Shown one piece after another: positions 63,990 through 64,000 of a stretch of DNA of 64,000 nt; the first letter of the stretch is position 1, and each line of letters opens with the position of its first letter. The notes under the pieces were generated by a model. It was not told the origin of the DNA. It searched no databases and was given only the letters and a program-made list of their open reading frames with translations. This DNA comes from UBA2199 sp964628035 (GTDB lineage: Bacteria > Acidobacteriota > Aminicenantia > UBA2199), in contig CAZVPI010000012.1 in the NCBI GenBank assembly GCA_964628035.1, positions 25,606 to 89,605 of the forward strand, given 5' to 3'. Made by a program: the position numbers and the translations under genes.

Positions 63990-64000
63990 TCCTCCAAGTT

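Overview
The window looks like a piece of a GC-rich, Gram-negative bacterial chromosome. LpxC, LolA, FadL/PorV-type barrels and a type IV pilus locus all point to an outer membrane. Two tRNAs and a ribosomal-protein cluster are present, and no phage or plasmid genes were seen. The gene mix suggests Acidobacteriota or Candidatus Aminicenantes: DUF507 pairs, DUF6677, a CT398-like zinc ribbon, a transketolase split into two genes, and many small S23/bIVP four-helix-bundle genes. This placement is an inference from gene content, because no rRNA is present.

Layout. 1-4210 (minus): small zinc-ribbon membrane protein, DUF2207-like membrane protein with a Cys-Ala tail, PqqD/radical SAM/SPASM maturase, and dgt cut by the window edge. 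4284-9931 (plus): PKD/barrel surface protein, then dnaG-rpoD. 10110-12921: ribbon-helix-helix protein and pstC-pstA-pstB without pstS. 13332-19198: tRNA-Arg, two sugar transferases, a degenerate ClpB-like AAA+ protein and an aminotransferase. 19377-23545 (minus): tRNA-CAU, CT398-like protein, transketolase halves, ftsE-ftsX. 23958-32240: outer-membrane protein, then pilB-pilT-pilC-pilS-pilR. 32546-34975: small membrane proteins, VanZ, and a receiver-LpxC fusion. 35261-38089 (minus): nth, OsmC, two DUF507 genes around a lipoprotein. 38463-42018: rplM-rpsI and rpsB-tsf-pyrH-frr. 42305-48310 (minus): iorA-iorB-ptb-lolA, ECF sigma, anti-sigma, bactofilin-like protein. 48599-63989: uvrA, holB-ricT, a porin, a sirtuin, a PP2C phosphatase, rnc, a DUF4097 protein and a GNAT protein, interleaved with bIVP genes.

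Two features cut across the window. First, most intergenic gaps hold short arrays of 7-base units in inverted pairs. At least six unrelated unit families share one layout: heptamer array, A-rich inner edge, optional gene, T-rich inner edge, inverted array. Several of the pairs enclose a small four-helix-bundle (bIVP/Avd-fold) gene; others are empty, and two of the bIVP copies are broken. This looks like one family of small elements and is the best candidate for an undescribed system. Second, at least eleven sigma70-type promoters place the start codon 6-8 nt after the -10 box, which implies widespread leaderless transcripts.

Other notable points are the maturase plus Cys-Ala-tailed substrate pair, the response-regulator-LpxC fusion, an RpoD with a histone-H1-like tail, and an AAA+ protein with a mutated D2 Walker B.
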